A stretch of 64,000 nt of DNA from Phenylobacterium sp. J426 (GTDB lineage Bacteria; Pseudomonadota; Alphaproteobacteria; Caulobacterales; Caulobacteraceae). The notes under the pieces are model-generated. The model did not search any database. It worked only from the letters and a program-made list of their open reading frames with translations, and had not been told where the DNA came from. Position numbers and translations under genes: made by a program. This document shows positions 62,397 through 64,000 of this stretch, in pieces; position 1 is the stretch's first letter; every line of letters starts with the position of its first letter. The stretch is from positions 372,001-436,000 of the forward strand of contig NZ_JAJOMY010000001.1 in assembly GCF_024699945.1 (NCBI RefSeq), in the 5' to 3' direction.

Positions 62397-62846
62397 TCAG
62401 CCGTGGCGCGCGAACACCCGCGTCTTGCCGCCCGGCAGCAGAAGCAGCGTCTGGTAAGGCTCCTTGCGTCCGTCAGGCATCTCCATGCCGGGCGAGCCCA
62501 GCGGCATGCCAGGTACGGTGATGCCCAGCGCCTTCGGCCGCTCTTTCAGCAGGCGGCCGACGTCAGCGGCCGGGACGTGGCCCACGACGACGTAGCCGCC
62601 GATCGTGGCGAGATGGCACGATGAGAGCTCGAACGGGACGCTATGACGCTTTCCGATCGGCGTGATGTCTTCGACGTTGACCACCTTCGGCCGATAGCCC
62701 GCCCGGGTCATGATGGTGATCCAGCCCCTGCAGCACCCACACGACGCGGTCTTGTAGACGGTCAAGGGCGGCGGCGCGGCCGCCCAGGCGTGCGGCGCCG
62801 CCAGGACGGCTGCTGCGGCGGCAAGCAGGTTACGGCGAAGTATCAT
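62397..62846 (-). CDS. DUF411 copper-associated periplasmic protein
   Basis: 149 residues with signal peptide. LTVYKTASCGCCRGWITIMTRAGY carries the CGCC motif, followed by SVPFELSSCHLATIGGYVVVGHVPAADV and GMPLGSPGMEMPDGRKEPY. This is a full-length DUF411 protein, a thioredoxin-like family in copper-resistance clusters. A remnant of a related gene is at 47343. Confidence 0.9.
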   Translation of the reverse strand: MILRRNLLAAAAAVLAAPHAWAAAPPPLTVYKTASCGCCRGWITIMTRAGYRPKVVNVEDITPIGKRHSVPFELSSCHLATIGGYVVVGHVPAADVGRLLKERPKALGITVPGMPLGSPGMEMPDGRKEPYQTLLLLPGGKTRVFARHG

Positions 62847-62866
62847 CGACTATCAGCCTCCAAGGG

Positions 62867-63112
62867 TCAGCGCCGACCGCCGCAACAGGACGCCTTCGCG
62901 GTAGGCGCGGCCTTCCGAGCCTCCTGCGGGGTGTAGCCCGCCTCCCGAATGGCGTCGCGCACGGCCGAGTCGGCCGCGGTCGTCGCGACCTCCAGCGACT
63001 TGCTCGGCAGATCTATAGTGATCTGGGCGGCTGGATCGACGCCCTTCACCGCCGCGGTGATCGCCTGCACGCAATGGCCGCAGCTCATGTCGTCAACTTG
63101 ATAGCGAAGCAT
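62867..63112 (-). CDS. copZ: Heavy-metal-associated (CopZ-like) domain protein
   Basis: 81 residues. MLRYQVDDMSCGHCVQAITAAV has the MxCxxC copper-binding loop of the HMA fold; the C-terminal tail ASCCGGRR adds a Cys pair. The HMA fold continues to RDAIREAGYTPQEA. Probably a Cu(I) chaperone. Confidence 0.85.
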   Translation of the reverse strand: MLRYQVDDMSCGHCVQAITAAVKGVDPAAQITIDLPSKSLEVATTAADSAVRDAIREAGYTPQEARKAAPTAKASCCGGRR

Positions 63113-63186
63113 GGAAACCTCCTGGTCAAAGCCTCGCCGCAACAGGTAGGGCTTCCAACGATGGGAAGGTCAAGACGCCGGCGCGC

Positions 63187-63684
63187 CTAAAGGCGCTCGA
63201 GGATTGCCTTCATCTGATTGATCTCTCGGGTCTGCGACTCGATGATGCCGCCGGGGCCGTAGCAGAGTGCGCGCAGCTCGGGATCCTTGAGCGAGGCTTC
63301 CTTGCACATCAGCAGGGCGCCGGAATGGTGCGGGATCATCGACTGCACGAACTGGCGATCGCCGACCAGGCCCTGCGCCCGGATGCCGATCAGCGAGAGC
63401 ACGAAGATGGCGGCGAAGGCGACGTGCAAGGCCACGTTCAGCTTGGCGTTCATGTACATGGACTTCATCGTCAGCAACATGATGATGGCCATGGGAGCCC
63501 ACATTACGAGCGCCATGTAGAAGAAGTTGATGTTCTGGATGAATTCGCCCCAGCCGAATATCATCGTGAACATGGCGAAATACATAACCGCCAGGCTCAG
63601 AGCCAGATTGATGGCGAGCATCACATAGTGATGCCGACCCTCCTTCGCGCTCATGCCGGACTCGCCGTGGTGTGCGTCTTTCAC
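63187..63684 (-). CDS. Membrane-anchored DUF305 protein
   Basis: 165 residues. Three or four hydrophobic helices (YVMLAINLALSLAVMYFAMFTMIF, FFYMALVMWAPMAIIMLL, ALHVAFAAIFVLSLIGI) precede a DUF305 signature QFVQSMIPHHSGALLMCKEASL and IIESQTREINQMKAILERL. This arrangement (helices then DUF305) is usual in copper clusters. Stop at 63187. Confidence 0.88.
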   Translation of the reverse strand: MKDAHHGESGMSAKEGRHHYVMLAINLALSLAVMYFAMFTMIFGWGEFIQNINFFYMALVMWAPMAIIMLLTMKSMYMNAKLNVALHVAFAAIFVLSLIGIRAQGLVGDRQFVQSMIPHHSGALLMCKEASLKDPELRALCYGPGGIIESQTREINQMKAILERL

Positions 63685-63825
63685 GTCAGCCTCCTGAGAG
63701 ATGCTGTTCCCGAGAGCGCAAGCCTTGCTTGCAAACCTCCCTATCTTCCGAACGCGTCAGGCAACACCTGCCCTATTGGCCGGGCGTGAGACGTCTTGTT
63801 CCAGTCGCCTTCACCTCAGACCAAC

Positions 63826-64000
63826 CTAAAACCACGCACGAAGTCCGACCACAAACGTCGTGCTCTCGACGTCCTCCCCGGCAGACTGCAGGAAATCCGC
63901 GGTCCCCCCGAAGGCGCGCTCATAAGCTACACCGATGTAAGGCGCGAATTCGCGGCGAATCTCATAGCGGAGGCGGAGCCCGAGTTCTGCGTGCGTGATT
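63826..64000 (-). CDS. copB: CopB/PcoB-like outer membrane copper protein, 3' end only
   Basis: The minus-strand reading ends RLRYEIRREFAPYIGVAYER, AFGGTADFLQSAGEDVESTT then FVVGLRAWF and TAG. This is the conserved C-terminal barrel of CopB/PcoB. The rest lies beyond the window. Confidence 0.85.
   Translation of the reverse strand, partial: ITHAELGLRLRYEIRREFAPYIGVAYERAFGGTADFLQSAGEDVESTTFVVGLRAWF

Larger units (their letters stand above)
19844..64000. mobile_element. Putative integrated genomic island with conjugation-type genes (left end in window)
   Basis: Everything right of the tRNA fragment has island character: toxin-antitoxin pairs, candidate defence genes, traA/traC/traD/traG with a putative oriT, a tyrosine integrase, ArdC, DUF736, a large ParB-like protein, AlpA, an IS110-family transposase and metal-resistance cargo. 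No second tRNA-Leu copy was noticed, so the right end is probably beyond 64,000, or the metal region is a separate insertion. The first 335 bases (19844-20178) hold no supported gene. Confidence 0.5.

Overview
The window is very GC-rich DNA with short intergenic gaps, many GTG starts and ATGA/GTGA overlaps, several TonB-dependent receptors and Ti-plasmid-type conjugation genes. This points to an alphaproteobacterium, most likely a Caulobacteraceae member (Phenylobacterium/Caulobacter-like). That placement is inferred from gene content, not from a marker gene.

Bases 1 to about 19,780 look like ordinary chromosome. They hold a TrmB-type regulator coupled to a retropepsin-like protease, two paralogous secreted proteins of unknown function, a secreted metallo-beta-lactamase-fold hydrolase, a TonB-dependent receptor, a secreted amidohydrolase, a PNPOx-fold protein, a Crp/Fnr regulator and an M13 peptidase. 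A translationally coupled lipid-linked glycosylation operon follows (membrane protein, GT2 transferase, methyltransferase, GtrA-like protein), then a LOG-family protein and a DEDD exonuclease.

At 19,783-19,843 lies the 3' part of a tRNA-Leu(CAA) gene without its 5' half, which looks like the left attachment scar of an integrated island. To its right is accessory DNA. 20-30 kb carries uncharacterised genes, an AbiE-type toxin-antitoxin pair, and a DUF5131/TcmP/PIN-like trio facing a PD-(D/E)XK-like protein. 29.8-36 kb carries traA, a putative oriT, traC, traD, traG and a tyrosine integrase. 36-46 kb carries DUF3703, ArdC, DUF736, a DnaB-N/Xre-RES toxin-antitoxin pair, a large ParB-like protein, an IS110-family transposase, a small mer-type locus and AlpA/Xre regulators. 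No trb/virB mating-pair genes are present, so any conjugative element is incomplete here or continues outside.

From about 46 kb to the end is a metal-handling region. It has two copC-copD cassettes, DUF305, DUF411, CusF, CopZ-like and CopB proteins, an RcnR-like regulator with a DmeF-like efflux pump, and a TonB receptor with two PepSY membrane proteins. It also contains clear gene debris: a CusA tail, a DUF411 tail, and an MFS/TonB-receptor junction.

A strong cross-cutting signal is that more than 15 genes, in both the chromosomal and accessory parts, are broken by single-base indels, many in G/C homopolymers. This looks more like consensus error than decay, and individual reading frames should be read with that in mind.
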